A stretch of DNA of 64,000 bases. Origin: Natronorubrum texcoconense (lineage in GTDB: Archaea; Halobacteriota; Halobacteria; Halobacteriales; Natrialbaceae). The stretch is from NCBI RefSeq assembly GCF_900100335.1, contig NZ_FNFE01000008.1:62001-126000 (forward strand), given 5' to 3'. Below the pieces are notes generated by a model. It saw nothing but the letters and a program-made list of their open reading frames with translations. It was not told the origin of the DNA and searched no databases. Both the position numbers and the translations under genes were made by a program. Below are positions 54,586 through 63,065 of this stretch, one piece after another; positions within the stretch are counted from its first letter, which is position 1; each line of letters opens with the position of its first letter.

Positions 54586-55140
54586 ATGGGATTTCACACG
54601 TTCCCGGTCGAGCGGGCCGACGCCCTCGACGACCCGTCGCGCTACCGCTTCTGTTCACGAGAGGAACTGCTCGAGTTGCTCGATCCGGACCCGGATGCGA
54701 CCGTCGCCGATCTGGGTTCGGGTACCGGATTCTACGCGACTGACGTCGCCCCGTTCGTCGGGACGCTCTACGCTGTCGACGTACAATCGGCGATGCACGA
54801 CCGGTTTCGGGAGCACGGCGTTCCCGCAAACGTCGACCTGGTGACCACGAACGTTACCTCGCTCCCGTTCGCCGAGGACGAACTCGACGGCGCGTTCTCG
54901 GTGAACACCCACCACGAGTACGCCGACAAAGAAGCGTTCGTGGAACTCGCTCGAGCGATCCGGTCGGGAGGTCGCCTGGTCACCGTCGATTGGTCCGCCG
55001 ACGGATCGGGTGACGACGGGCCGCCGCGGGACGAACGATTCGGCTCCGATGCGGTCGTCGCACAGCTCGAGGAGGCCGGGTTTTCGATCGACGCCGTCCG
55101 TGATCGACCCGAGACGTTCGCGATCGTCGCGCGCCGGTGA
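54586..55140 (+). CDS. class I SAM-dependent methyltransferase
   Basis: A 184-residue methyltransferase. Motif I is VADLGSGTGFYATDV, the acidic residue of motif II is in LYAVDVQSAMHD, and motif IV is FSVNTHHEYADKEAFV; SGGRLVTVDW completes the fold. It resembles the short UbiE/arsenite-type methyltransferases. The substrate is unknown. Confidence 0.88.
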   Translation: MGFHTFPVERADALDDPSRYRFCSREELLELLDPDPDATVADLGSGTGFYATDVAPFVGTLYAVDVQSAMHDRFREHGVPANVDLVTTNVTSLPFAEDELDGAFSVNTHHEYADKEAFVELARAIRSGGRLVTVDWSADGSGDDGPPRDERFGSDAVVAQLEEAGFSIDAVRDRPETFAIVARR

Positions 55141-55404
55141 TCGAGACCGACAACGAACGGCAACAACCGATTTCGAGGGGCAAAACGGTACACTGACTGC
55201 CGAACCACGGTCGACCGCGAAACAGCCTCGAGAATAGTCTCACGAAGAGCGTGAGCCCGCGGCGACTCGAACCAGAGACCGTTTGTCTCGGTTCCATCGT
55301 CGCGTCGGTTCACCCACTCTCTCACGCCCAAAACCGGAGCTTTCAGCCATGAGAGTGCCAGGCGGCAGGTTATCCAGACGGGCACAAGACGTTCAGTAGA
55401 CGAG
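55141..55404. other. intergenic region before the halocyanin gene
   Basis: About 260 nt with no gene. No clear TATA box was recognised near the start of the halocyanin gene; the composition is like its surroundings. No tRNA can be folded from it. Confidence 0.3.
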
Positions 55405-55917
55405 ATGACACTCGATAACACACAGAGTCGACGGCGAATGCTCAAGCTAAGCGGCGTCGCGGTCCTTTCAGCGGTGTTAGCCGGCTGTGGCGACGAGGGA
55501 CCCGGTGACGAGGACGAAGAGGAACCCGCCAATGGCGACGAGGACCAAGAAAACGGGGACGAGGAAGGCGATAACGGAAACGGCGAGGCGATCGAGCCCG
55601 GCGAGATCGAACTCGGCGGGGAAACGTCGGCCTGGCAGGGCGTCGCTCCGGACGAGATCAACGGCGAAGAGAACCCGACGCTCACCTTGCAAGAGGGCGA
55701 GTCCTACGAGATCATGTGGGAGAACCTAGACGGTGTCGGTCACAACATCGAGATCCGAGACGACGGCGACGAGGTCGTCGACGACTACGAAACCGACATC
55801 ATCGACGAGGAGGGAGAGACACAGACCCTCGAGATCGACGAGGTCACCGACGAGATGGCCCAGTACGTCTGTGAACCCCACGCCGGAACGATGGTCGGCG
55901 ACATCGAAGTCGCGTAA
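55405..55917 (+). CDS. halocyanin-like copper protein
   Basis: A 170-residue lipid-anchored blue copper protein. The Tat signal (QSRRRMLKLSGVAVL) ends in the lipobox VLAGC; an acidic linker (about residues 29-70) precedes the cupredoxin domain. Copper ligands are visible: His in GVGHNIEIRD, then Cys, His and Met in QYVCEPHAGTM. It should pass electrons at the outer membrane face. A related lipoprotein without the copper domain lies at 1058. Confidence 0.92.
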   Translation: MTLDNTQSRRRMLKLSGVAVLSAVLAGCGDEGPGDEDEEEPANGDEDQENGDEEGDNGNGEAIEPGEIELGGETSAWQGVAPDEINGEENPTLTLQEGESYEIMWENLDGVGHNIEIRDDGDEVVDDYETDIIDEEGETQTLEIDEVTDEMAQYVCEPHAGTMVGDIEVA

Positions 55918-56027
55918 TCGAACGCAGTCGGCCGCGGTCGCGTAGCGAGCGCGTTTTCGAGCCGGACGGCAGTCCCGTCCTTGCGACGCCTCAGTATCTT
56001 CTTTAGGGTCGGCCACACAGCAGAGGT

Positions 56028-56690
56028 ATGCACGTCGTCGTCAACGCAGCGATGAGCGCGGACGGCAAACTCTCCTCGCGCCGTCGCGAGCAGCTCGCGA
56101 TCAGCGGCGAGGAAGATTTCGCTCGAGTCGATCGCCTCCGGGCCGACAGCGACGCCGTCGTCGTCGGCGTCGGCACCGTTCTCGCGGACGATCCCAGCCT
56201 CACCGTCAAAGACGAGACGCTGTGTGAACAGCGGCTCGAGCGCGGCGAGTCGGCCCAGCCCGCCCGGGTGGTCGTCGACTCGAACGGTCGAACGCCGGAA
56301 GACGCAGCAGTTCTCGACGATCGAGCGGCGACGTACGTCTGTCTGAGCGAGGCCGCGCCGATCGATTCGCGGATGGATCTCGCCGACCACGCGGAACTCG
56401 TGACCGCGGGCGAGGATCGCGTCGACCTCCTGCGCGCGTTCGCGACGCTGCAGGGACAGGGACTCGAGCGGCTCATGGTCGAGGGTGGCGGCGAACTCAT
56501 CTTCTCGCTGTTCGACGTCGGCCTAGTTGACGAGCTCACCGTCTACGTCGGCGCGAAGGTGATCGGCGGCCGCGACGCGCCGACGCTCGCCGACGGTGAC
56601 GGCTTCGTCGACGAGTTCCCGCTGTTGAGCCTCGAGAGCGTGAAGCGAATCGACGACGGGGCGTTACTGCGGTGGACGGTGGATAGCTGA
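56028..56690 (+). CDS. 2,5-diamino-6-ribosylamino-pyrimidinone 5'-phosphate reductase
   Basis: A 220-residue RibD C-terminal-type reductase. MHVVVNAAMSADGKLSSRRREQ is the family opening, DRLRADSDAVVVGVGTVLADDPSLTV follows, and RLMVEGGGELIFSLFDVGLVDEL binds NADPH. In archaea this enzyme reduces the ribosyl group in riboflavin and F420 precursor synthesis. Length is exact for the family. A single gene. Confidence 0.93.
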   Translation: MHVVVNAAMSADGKLSSRRREQLAISGEEDFARVDRLRADSDAVVVGVGTVLADDPSLTVKDETLCEQRLERGESAQPARVVVDSNGRTPEDAAVLDDRAATYVCLSEAAPIDSRMDLADHAELVTAGEDRVDLLRAFATLQGQGLERLMVEGGGELIFSLFDVGLVDELTVYVGAKVIGGRDAPTLADGDGFVDEFPLLSLESVKRIDDGALLRWTVDS

Positions 56691-56803
56691 CTCGAGAGTC
56701 GGTATTCAATGCGGTGTCAGATATCGTAGCGACAAAGCCCACCCGTCCGGTTACCAAAAAAGAGTCGCCGACCAACAATTGGACACACCTTTGAACCACA
56801 TCA

Positions 56804-58012
56804 CTAGTCCAGCATCGTTCGCACCGAGCGATGGACACCCACCGTCTCAATCGTCTCGTCTAACGCATCAAGGACGGCAATCAAATCCTGGCTCAACTCA
56901 AACGTCTTGTACTGTCCCCCAGAGCTCCCTTCGTTCCGCTTTTCAGCGCTGACCAATCCTAGCATCTCGAGTTCATCGAGATGGTCGTGCATCCATCGAC
57001 TCGTCAGCGGATCGTGTCCAGCCCCTCCACAAAACATCTCGTACCGGCGATACAAATCACGAGATCGGACGGGGGAGTCACCCGACGAAACGTACGATGC
57101 CAGTGCATAAAGCAGAATTTTCTCGTGCGTATTGAGCCCTAAAATCCCGCGCGTAATCTCCTCTTCTTGAAGAAGACCACGACCGCGACGAACGTGCTCT
57201 TCGCGAACCATATCAGCATCACCTTCATGCGCGACATCTCCGGCCTTCAACAGGAGGTCAAGAGCTTTCCGCGCATCGCCGGACTCCTGCGCTCCGAACG
57301 CAGCACACAATGGAATGACACCGTTCTCGAGAACGTCGTCCTGAAACGCAATGGATTGACGCTGACGCAGCACTTCCTCTAGTTCGTCAGCGGTGTACGC
57401 CGGAAAGTTGATACTCCGTTCACAGAGACTGGATCGAACCTTCGGGGAGAGAGTATCCCGATAAGTCAGGTCGTTACTGATTCCAACGACGCTAACGCGT
57501 GCATTACTGATGTTGTCGTTTTCTCGCGCTCGAGAAAGCTGATAGAGTAGGGAGTCGTCTTGGAGGTGGTCGATTTCGTCGAGGACTAAAATGATGAGTC
57601 CACCGTGATCGTCGAACGAGTCCCACATCAGATCGTAAACTTTGGATCGAGGATGGCCAGTCTCGCTAATTTTGTCATCACGGAAAGAGTTCACGAGTTC
57701 GACGGCTACTCGATAACTGGTATCAGCACCGTCACAGTTGACAACGTGAGTATTAATCGTAACATCGTGTTGTTCGCTGGCGTCCTCGAGACGGTCAAGC
57801 AAGAATTTGGTGGCCGCAGTCTTTCCGACCCCTGTTTTTCCGTATAAAAAGATGTTATCAGGCTGGCTCGCGTTGATCGCAGGCTAGAGCGCAGCGTGGT
57901 ATTCCTCGAGTTCGTCGTCCCTTCCGACCATTTCCTCGGGTGTGTAATCATCCAACAGAGCGTTCCGATTTTGAAAAGGGAAGTTCCCCGGAGTGAAGGC
58001 GAATCGAGTCAT
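56804..58012 (-). pseudogene. orc: orc1/cdc6 initiator gene interrupted by an amber codon
   Basis: One frame of 402 sense-codon positions begins MTRFAFTPGNFPFQNRNALL and continues to 56804, apart from a single TAG at 57884-57886 (position 43, where a Gln such as LQPAIN is expected). After it the frame gives PAINASQPDNIFLYGKTG, Walker A GKTGVGKT (58-65), Walker B DEID (about 145-148), sensor regions and a C-terminal winged helix (EKILLYALASYVS, RSRDLYRRYEMFC). A CAG to TAG change explains it. No later start before Walker A is likely; an internal start at 57802 would lack Walker A. It lies beside an origin-like region. Confidence 0.88.
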
Positions 58013-58048
58013 TATTAACAGCATTCTCACACGTCCGTTTAGATTTTT

Positions 58049-58066
58049 CGACCACCCGTTCGAGTG
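58049..58066 (-). repeat. ORB-like repeat 1 (outer left)
   Basis: On the minus strand CACTCGAACGGGTGGTCG. It shares CACTCGAAC with three others and pairs best with copy 4 (58353). Confidence 0.75.
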
Positions 58067-58109
58067 ATTCGACTGGGTGGTGATGTATATAAAAGCCGTT
58101 GTACCCAGA

Positions 58110-58127
58110 GACCCCATCGTTCGAGTG
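58110..58127 (-). repeat. ORB-like repeat 2 (inner left)
   Basis: On the minus strand CACTCGAACGATGGGGTC, one mismatch in 18 nt from copy 3 on the plus strand. The trailing G-string points away from the AT-rich core. Confidence 0.75.
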
Positions 58128-58310
58128 TATTCATTTGAATAGAGGAAGGAAAGAATATGTATTAATACTACCACAAAAGGAAATTTTATTTTGGTAGATG
58201 ATAAAACGCAGCTATACTAGCGACAGGGTGGCATCGTAGAGAGTGTTGAAGCGTAGTATATCAGCATGGGTGGTTAACTATTTTCTGAGAGAGCGAACTT
58301 TCAAAGGATT

Positions 58311-58328
58311 CACTCGAACGACGGGGTC
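58311..58328 (+). repeat. ORB-like repeat 3 (inner right)
   Basis: CACTCGAACGACGGGGTC, the inverted partner of copy 2. It is preceded by TTCAAA, as is copy 2, which extends the match. Confidence 0.75.
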
Positions 58329-58352
58329 CCCGTGTATATAAACAAAACCACT

Positions 58353-58370
58353 CACTCGAACAGGTGGTAT
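58353..58370 (+). repeat. ORB-like repeat 4 (outer right)
   Basis: CACTCGAACAGGTGGTAT, inverted partner of copy 1 with the shared GGTGGT continuation. Confidence 0.75.
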
Positions 58371-58488
58371 TCATACTTCGGTCCGGTACACATTGTACGC
58401 GATCAATAACAGCCGATAGACCCATCTATGGTTACCTACTGGCGGGTGTGAAAATTAAAACAGCAGCGTGATGTTCGTGTGACTTATT

Positions 58489-59262
58489 TTACTCGAACTC
58501 CGGATCCCGTTTCTCGACGAACGCCTCCATCCCCTCGCGCTGGTCCGGGGTGCCGAACAGGCTGGCGAACGCCCGTTTCTCGTAAGTCAGGCCGGCCGAC
58601 TGCGACCCCTCGTAGCGCTGGTTGAGCGCCTGCTTGGCCGCGCGCATCGCGACTGCCGGCTTCGCCGCGATCCGCTCGGCTAACTCGTCGACGGTCTCCT
58701 CGAGGTCCTCGTCAGCGACGACTTCGCCGAAGATGCCCGCCTCGGCGGCCGACCGGGCGTCGAGGCGCTCCCCGAGGAAGATCATCCGCCGCGCGGTCTC
58801 GTCGCCGACGAGTTCCGGCAGCCGCTGGGTGGCTCCCCAGCCGGGGATGATGCCGAGGTCGATCTCCGTGTTGCCGATCACGGCCGACTCGCTGGCGACG
58901 CGCAGGTCGCAGGCGATGGCCATCTCGCAGCCGCCGCCGAACGCGTAGCCGTTGACGGCCGCGATCGTCGGCGCGGGGAACGCCTCGAGCGCGTCCGCGA
59001 CGTCGTGACCGAGTTCGCCCCACGCCTGTCCCTCGGCGGTGGAGAGATCCTTCATGTACTCGATGTCCGCACCCGCGATGAACGCGTCGTCGCCGGCACC
59101 CGTCAGGATCAGCGCGCGGGCGCCTTCGTCGGCGGCTTCGGTGAGCGCCTCGCTCATCGCCTCGAGCGTCGCCACGTTCAGCGCGTTGAGCGCCTCCGGG
59201 CGGTCGACAGTTAGCGTTGCGACGTCTCCATTCCAATCGAGTTGGACAGTGTCCCAGGACAT
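58489..59262 (-). CDS. enoyl-CoA hydratase/isomerase
   Basis: A 257-residue crotonase family protein, start at MSWDTVQLDWNGDVATL; the longer frame to 59487 is rejected because of a low-quality N-terminus. The oxyanion segments are GDDAFIAGADIEYMKDL and AVNGYAFGGGCEMAIACD, with Glu in NTEIDLGIIPGWG; both catalytic Glu positions expected of a hydratase seem to be present. It hydrates enoyl-CoA in fatty acid breakdown. Isolated from other beta-oxidation genes. Confidence 0.92.
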   Translation of the reverse strand: MSWDTVQLDWNGDVATLTVDRPEALNALNVATLEAMSEALTEAADEGARALILTGAGDDAFIAGADIEYMKDLSTAEGQAWGELGHDVADALEAFPAPTIAAVNGYAFGGGCEMAIACDLRVASESAVIGNTEIDLGIIPGWGATQRLPELVGDETARRMIFLGERLDARSAAEAGIFGEVVADEDLEETVDELAERIAAKPAVAMRAAKQALNQRYEGSQSAGLTYEKRAFASLFGTPDQREGMEAFVEKRDPEFE

Positions 59263-59404
59263 ATCCCGGCGTTCATCGGCCCCCGTGAAATCCCTTGGCA
59301 CCGCGGCAGCGAGTGCGGACGAAGCCGACGGTGATGAACGAAGCGTCGATAGAACGGCGTCGGTACCCGTCACACCTTTCCTCGCGCGACCCCAACGAAC
59401 GCCC

Positions 59405-59947
59405 ATGGAACGCGCGACGTTCGGCGGCGGCTGTTTCTGGTGTGTCGAGGCGGCGATGGAACAACTCGAGGGCGTCGAGTCGGTCACCTCCGGCTACGCC
59501 GGCGGCGACACCGAGGATCCCACCTACCGCGAGGTCTGTTCCGGACGGACCGGCCACGCGGAGGTCGTCCAACTCGAGTACGATCCCGACCGGATCGCCT
59601 ACGAGGACCTACTCGAGGTGTTCTTTACGATCCACGACCCGACCCAGCTGAACCGGCAGGGGCCGGACGTCGGGAGCCAGTACCGGTCGGCCGTCTACGC
59701 CCACGACGACGAGCAACTCGAGACCGCCGAGGCGTTCGCCGAGGAACTCGAGAACGAGGGGCTGTACGAGGATATCGTCACCGAGATCGAGCCGCTCGAG
59801 ACGTTCTACGAGGCAGAAGAGAAACACCAGAACTACTTCGAGAAGAACCCCAACGACGCCTACTGCACGATGCACGCGGCGCCGAAGATCGAGAAGGTCC
59901 GCGAGAAGTTCGCCGACAGCGTCGCGAGCGAACAGCCGTCGCCGTAA
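59405..59947 (+). CDS. msrA: peptide-methionine (S)-S-oxide reductase
   Basis: A 180-residue MsrA that repairs oxidised methionine. The catalytic Cys10 is in FGGGCFWCVEAAM, and GYAGGDTEDPTYREVCSGRTGHAE and VGSQYRSAVY are conserved. ATG at 59405 gives the motif its standard position; earlier in-frame codons are rejected. Divergent from the enoyl-CoA hydratase. Confidence 0.95.
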   Translation: MERATFGGGCFWCVEAAMEQLEGVESVTSGYAGGDTEDPTYREVCSGRTGHAEVVQLEYDPDRIAYEDLLEVFFTIHDPTQLNRQGPDVGSQYRSAVYAHDDEQLETAEAFAEELENEGLYEDIVTEIEPLETFYEAEEKHQNYFEKNPNDAYCTMHAAPKIEKVREKFADSVASEQPSP

Positions 59948-60106
59948 GACGCGAGTCGACGGCGGGCGTCGATCGTTCGGTTTCCTGGCCGGTGCCAAAG
60001 CGTAACGAGAGCAGCGTGCAAAGCGCTTCGACCTTCCGTTCGTCTTCTGACGGCGCTTGTCCGGGAGAGCCAGCCTGGTAGCGCCTGGATCCCTCGTTTC
60101 GAGCGC

Positions 60107-60292
60107 GTGTGCGATCTCCGTCCTGCGAGCACGACGGCGCCGAACCTGTTACCCGCGAGGCCGACCGGTCTCGCGTGGTACGGCTGTGGACTCGTTGCCG
60201 AGTTCGACGTCGGCGACGACGGTCCGTTTCGACGTCTCGACCCCGATGCGGTGGGTAGCAACGACGAACGTCCGGCGCCGGTCTCGTTCTAA
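60107..60292 (+). CDS. possible small ORF with coding-like codon use
   Basis: GTG at 60107 opens 61 residues (MCDLRPASTTAPNLLPARPT ... GPFRRLDPDAVGSNDERPAP). The frame is open further upstream (GSAWIPRFERVCD), so it could be the C-terminal part of a decayed gene. GC3 is high. No family match recognised; low certainty. Confidence 0.3.
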   Translation: MCDLRPASTTAPNLLPARPTGLAWYGCGLVAEFDVGDDGPFRRLDPDAVGSNDERPAPVSF

Positions 60293-60555
60293 AACTGACC
60301 AGAAACCAGCCCACTACACGTATAGCTATTGAACATATGACCATCAGATAGAGGTAAAAAGATATCTTTGAATAGGTTCGTCCACCTAAGTGTAGATATT
60401 GGCTACAGGATAACCTTTATTATTGGACGTGCAGTAACTGTTGATGAGGTGATGGAGATACGAGACCGACACACACCAACCGAAACCCAACTCTAACCAT
60501 TGTGGATCTGTGACACTACCCCTGTGGTTCCATAAGACCGACACAATGGAGTACG

Positions 60556-60696
60556 TCAATCCCAGATCATCATGCCACGATCCTCGGCGTATGCTTTTCC
60601 GACGGCAATAAACGACAACGAGTAGTCGCTTCCGACGTCGTCAACCCAGAGTACGTTCCAGACGGATAGCGGCGGTTCTCGAGACGTGACACGTCG
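60556..60696 (-). pseudogene. C-terminal gene remnant
   Basis: On the minus strand 46 codons read RRVTSREPPLSVWNVLWVDD then VGSDYSLSFIAVGKAYAEDR-GMMIWD and a stop at 60556. The middle is protein-like (WNVLWVDDVGSDYSLSFIAVGKAY) but there is no start codon and a TAG lies directly upstream at 60697-60699. It looks like the last part of a gene whose front was lost. Origin unknown. Confidence 0.35.
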
Positions 60697-60752
60697 CTAT
60701 TGCCTCACTCGTGAGGTGAAAAGTACCTCCGTACGGAACCCGACGCTCCCGT

Positions 60753-61988
60753 ATGAACAGTCAACCGGACGTCCTCGTCGTCGGTGGCGGCGCGACCGGG
60801 ACGGGAATCGCGAGGGACCTCGCGCTGCGCGGCGTTGACGTCACGCTCGTCGACCGAGACGGGCTCTCGGCCGGCGCAACGGGACGGTCTCACGGGCTCC
60901 TCCACAGCGGCGCTCGCTACGCCGAGAGCGACGCCGAAGGAGCCCTCGAGTGTCTCGAGGAAAGCCGAATCCTCAGAGAGATCGGCGGAGAATGCGTCCG
61001 AGAGACCCGCGGCCTGTTCGTCCAGTTAGCTGAGGACGATCCCGACTACTTCGAGGAGAAACGCGCGGCCTGCGAGGAGATCGGAATCCCGATCGAGGTG
61101 GTGGACGGCGATACCGCTCGAGACGCGGTCCCCGGCCTCGCGGACGCGGTCGAGCGCGCGATGTGGGTGCCCGACGGCGTCGTCGTCCCGTCGCGACTGG
61201 TCGCCGCGAACGCGGCGGACGCTCGAAACCACGGTGCGCGGATCCTGCCCCACGCGCCGGTGACGTCGATAACCGTCGAAGACGGCCGAATCGCGGCGGT
61301 TTCGCTCGGCGACGACGTCGCGGAGACCGTCGAACCGACGTACGTCGTGAACGCGACCGGCGCCCACGCCGGCAAACTGGCCGCCATGGCCGGCGTCGAC
61401 GTCGAGATGCGGCCGACGCGGGGCGTCATGATTTCAGTCGACTACGAGGGACTCGAGCCCGTACTCAACCGCTGTCGAGATCCCGCGGACGGCGATATTA
61501 TCGTCCCCCACGACGGAGAGGTCGTCCTCGGAACGACGAGCGTGCCGGTCGACGACCCCGACGCGTACGAGACCGCCGACTGGGAAGTCGAAGAGACGGT
61601 CTCGGAGTGTGCGACGATACTTCCCGACGTCGCCGACGCGGAACACGTCCGGACGTGGTGGGGCGTTCGGCCGCTGTACGAACCGGAGGAAGCCGCGCGA
61701 GGTGGACGCGGAATCTCCAGAGGGTTTCACGTGCTCGATCACGGCCCGACCGAGGGCGTCAAAAATTTCGCCAGCGTCGTCGGCGGAAAGCTGACGACGT
61801 ACCGGCGGATGGCCGAGGTGACGGCCGATCACGTTTGCGAGAGGATCGGCGTAGATCGTGCGTGCACCACCGCTGAAACCGAACTCCCGGGTGCAGGCGT
61901 TTCGTCGATGCTGGACGGGTTCGTCAGGGAGTTCGACGGACAGGGACCGACGGATGCTGATCTAATCGAGGGACCCGACGCAGAGTGA
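60753..61988 (+). CDS. FAD-dependent glycerol-3-phosphate dehydrogenase-like oxidoreductase
   Basis: A 411-residue DAO-fold flavoprotein. The FAD motif is VLVVGGGATGTGIARDLALRG (residues 7-27), GLSAGATGRSHGLLHSGARYAE matches GlpA/GlpD and the C-terminal FAD part is NFASVVGGKLTTYRRMAE. It lacks the roughly 130-residue C-terminal [2Fe-2S] (BFD-like) domain found in typical haloarchaeal GlpA, so it is a shorter relative. The RLVAANAADARNHGARIL segment is GlpA-like. No glpB, glpC or glycerol kinase gene lies beside it, so the substrate is open. Confidence 0.82.
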   Translation: MNSQPDVLVVGGGATGTGIARDLALRGVDVTLVDRDGLSAGATGRSHGLLHSGARYAESDAEGALECLEESRILREIGGECVRETRGLFVQLAEDDPDYFEEKRAACEEIGIPIEVVDGDTARDAVPGLADAVERAMWVPDGVVVPSRLVAANAADARNHGARILPHAPVTSITVEDGRIAAVSLGDDVAETVEPTYVVNATGAHAGKLAAMAGVDVEMRPTRGVMISVDYEGLEPVLNRCRDPADGDIIVPHDGEVVLGTTSVPVDDPDAYETADWEVEETVSECATILPDVADAEHVRTWWGVRPLYEPEEAARGGRGISRGFHVLDHGPTEGVKNFASVVGGKLTTYRRMAEVTADHVCERIGVDRACTTAETELPGAGVSSMLDGFVREFDGQGPTDADLIEGPDAE

Positions 61989-62024
61989 GGTCGGCTCGAA
62001 CGGTGGTCCTGCGAGGCAACTCCC

Positions 62025-63065
62025 TCAGTCGGTTGTCGCGACGGTGACGGCGGCCGGCGCCTCTCGCTCGAGTTCCTCGTCGAGCCACGACTCCGCATCG
62101 AGGGCAGCCATACTCCCGGTTCCGGCGGCCGTGATCGCTTGCCGGTAGTCGGGGTCCATCACGTCACCGGCGCCGAACACTCCGTCGACCGCGGTCTCGG
62201 TCGTCATCCCCTCGAGCGTCAGCAGATGACCCGTCTCGTCGAGTTCGACCGGCGTCTCCTCGAGAAACGCCGTGTTTGGAACGTGGCCGACGCCGTAGAA
62301 GACGCCGCCGACGGCGACGGTCTCCTCCGCGACGTCGAGTCCCGCCTCGAGCTGTTCCGTCGGGCGACCGTCGGGGTGGCTCACCAGCGTCGCGCCGGTG
62401 ACGCCCTCGTTCTGCGAACCGTGAATCTCGAGCAGTTCCGCGTTCCAGCGGAACGAGATCCGGTCGTGTTCGCGAGCGCGACGGGCCATAACCTCGGAGG
62501 CCCGCAGTTCCTCCCGTCGGTGAACGATCGTGACGCTCTCGGCGAACTTCGCGAGGAAGAGCGCCTCCTCCATCGCGCTGTCGCCGCCGCCGACGACGAG
62601 CACGTCGTCGCCGCGGTGGAACGCGCCGTCGCAAGTCGCACACGTCGAGAGCCCGTAGCCCATCAGTTCGGCCTCGTTCTCCGCGCCGACCCAGCGCGCG
62701 CTCGCTCCGGTCGCGACGATCAGTGCTCGAGTTCGGAGGTTGTCACCAGTCGAAAGCTCGAGTTCGAGTGGACGGTCCGTAAGCGTCGCGTCCTCAACCG
62801 TGCCGTGTTCGAACTCCGCGCCGAACCGTTCGGCCTGGTCTTTGCCCCGCTGGATCAGCTCCATCCCGCCGACGCCCTCGGGGAACCCGAGGAAGTTCTC
62901 CACCTCGGTCGTCAGCGTAAGTTGTCCGCCCGGTTCCGGGCCCTCGAGGACGAGCGGCTCGAGGTCCGCTCGCGCGGCGTACACCGCCGCCGAGAGCCCG
63001 GCGACGCCGGAGCCGACGATCACCACGTCGCGGACGGGCGAAGGCGTGTTCGGACTCCCGCTCAT
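62025..63065 (-). CDS. trxB: thioredoxin reductase
   Basis: A 346-residue flavoprotein that reduces thioredoxin with NAD(P)H. The FAD motif is VIVGSGVAGLSAAVYAARA, the redox pair is CATCDG, and the NAD(P)H motif is VLVVGGGDSAMEEALFLAKF; the FAD end is GAGDVMDPDYRQAITAAGTG. The start overlaps the trxA stop by 4 nt. A C-terminal stretch of about 20 extra residues is present. Redox defence is the likely role. Confidence 0.95.
   Translation of the reverse strand: MSGSPNTPSPVRDVVIVGSGVAGLSAAVYAARADLEPLVLEGPEPGGQLTLTTEVENFLGFPEGVGGMELIQRGKDQAERFGAEFEHGTVEDATLTDRPLELELSTGDNLRTRALIVATGASARWVGAENEAELMGYGLSTCATCDGAFHRGDDVLVVGGGDSAMEEALFLAKFAESVTIVHRREELRASEVMARRAREHDRISFRWNAELLEIHGSQNEGVTGATLVSHPDGRPTEQLEAGLDVAEETVAVGGVFYGVGHVPNTAFLEETPVELDETGHLLTLEGMTTETAVDGVFGAGDVMDPDYRQAITAAGTGSMAALDAESWLDEELEREAPAAVTVATTD

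Larger units (their letters stand above)
58013..58488. other. putative replication origin next to orc
   Basis: The 475-nt intergenic region holds the four ORB-like repeats in mirror order (two on the minus strand, two on the plus strand) around an AT-rich core at about 58128-58310, which could unwind. This matches known haloarchaeal origins: an orc gene plus inverted ORBs with G-strings. A TATA-like tttatatac on the minus strand at about 58085-58093 may serve orc, and gtatataaac at 58334-58343 points the other way. Replication activity is inferred, and the linked orc is interrupted. Confidence 0.65.
59948..60752. other. 800-nt region with gene remnants and AT-rich DNA
   Basis: No complete gene is visible. 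A coding-like plus frame lies at 60107-60292 and a gene remnant on the minus strand at 60556-60696 (see those entries). About 60320-60430 is clearly AT-rich. The stretch near 60060-60090 looks faintly like a tRNA D-arm but no tRNA folds. Confidence 0.5.

Noticed and set aside
57966-58134. An N-terminal extension of orc starting at 58174
   Set aside because: The sequence is hydrophobic, unlike any Orc1 start, and crosses repeats 1 and 2; MTRFAFTPGNFPFQNR at 58012 is the usual opening.
60055-60120. A tRNA-like start (gagccagcctggtagcgcc)
   Set aside because: It recalls a D-arm, but no anticodon stem, T-arm or acceptor pairing can be made from the following bases.
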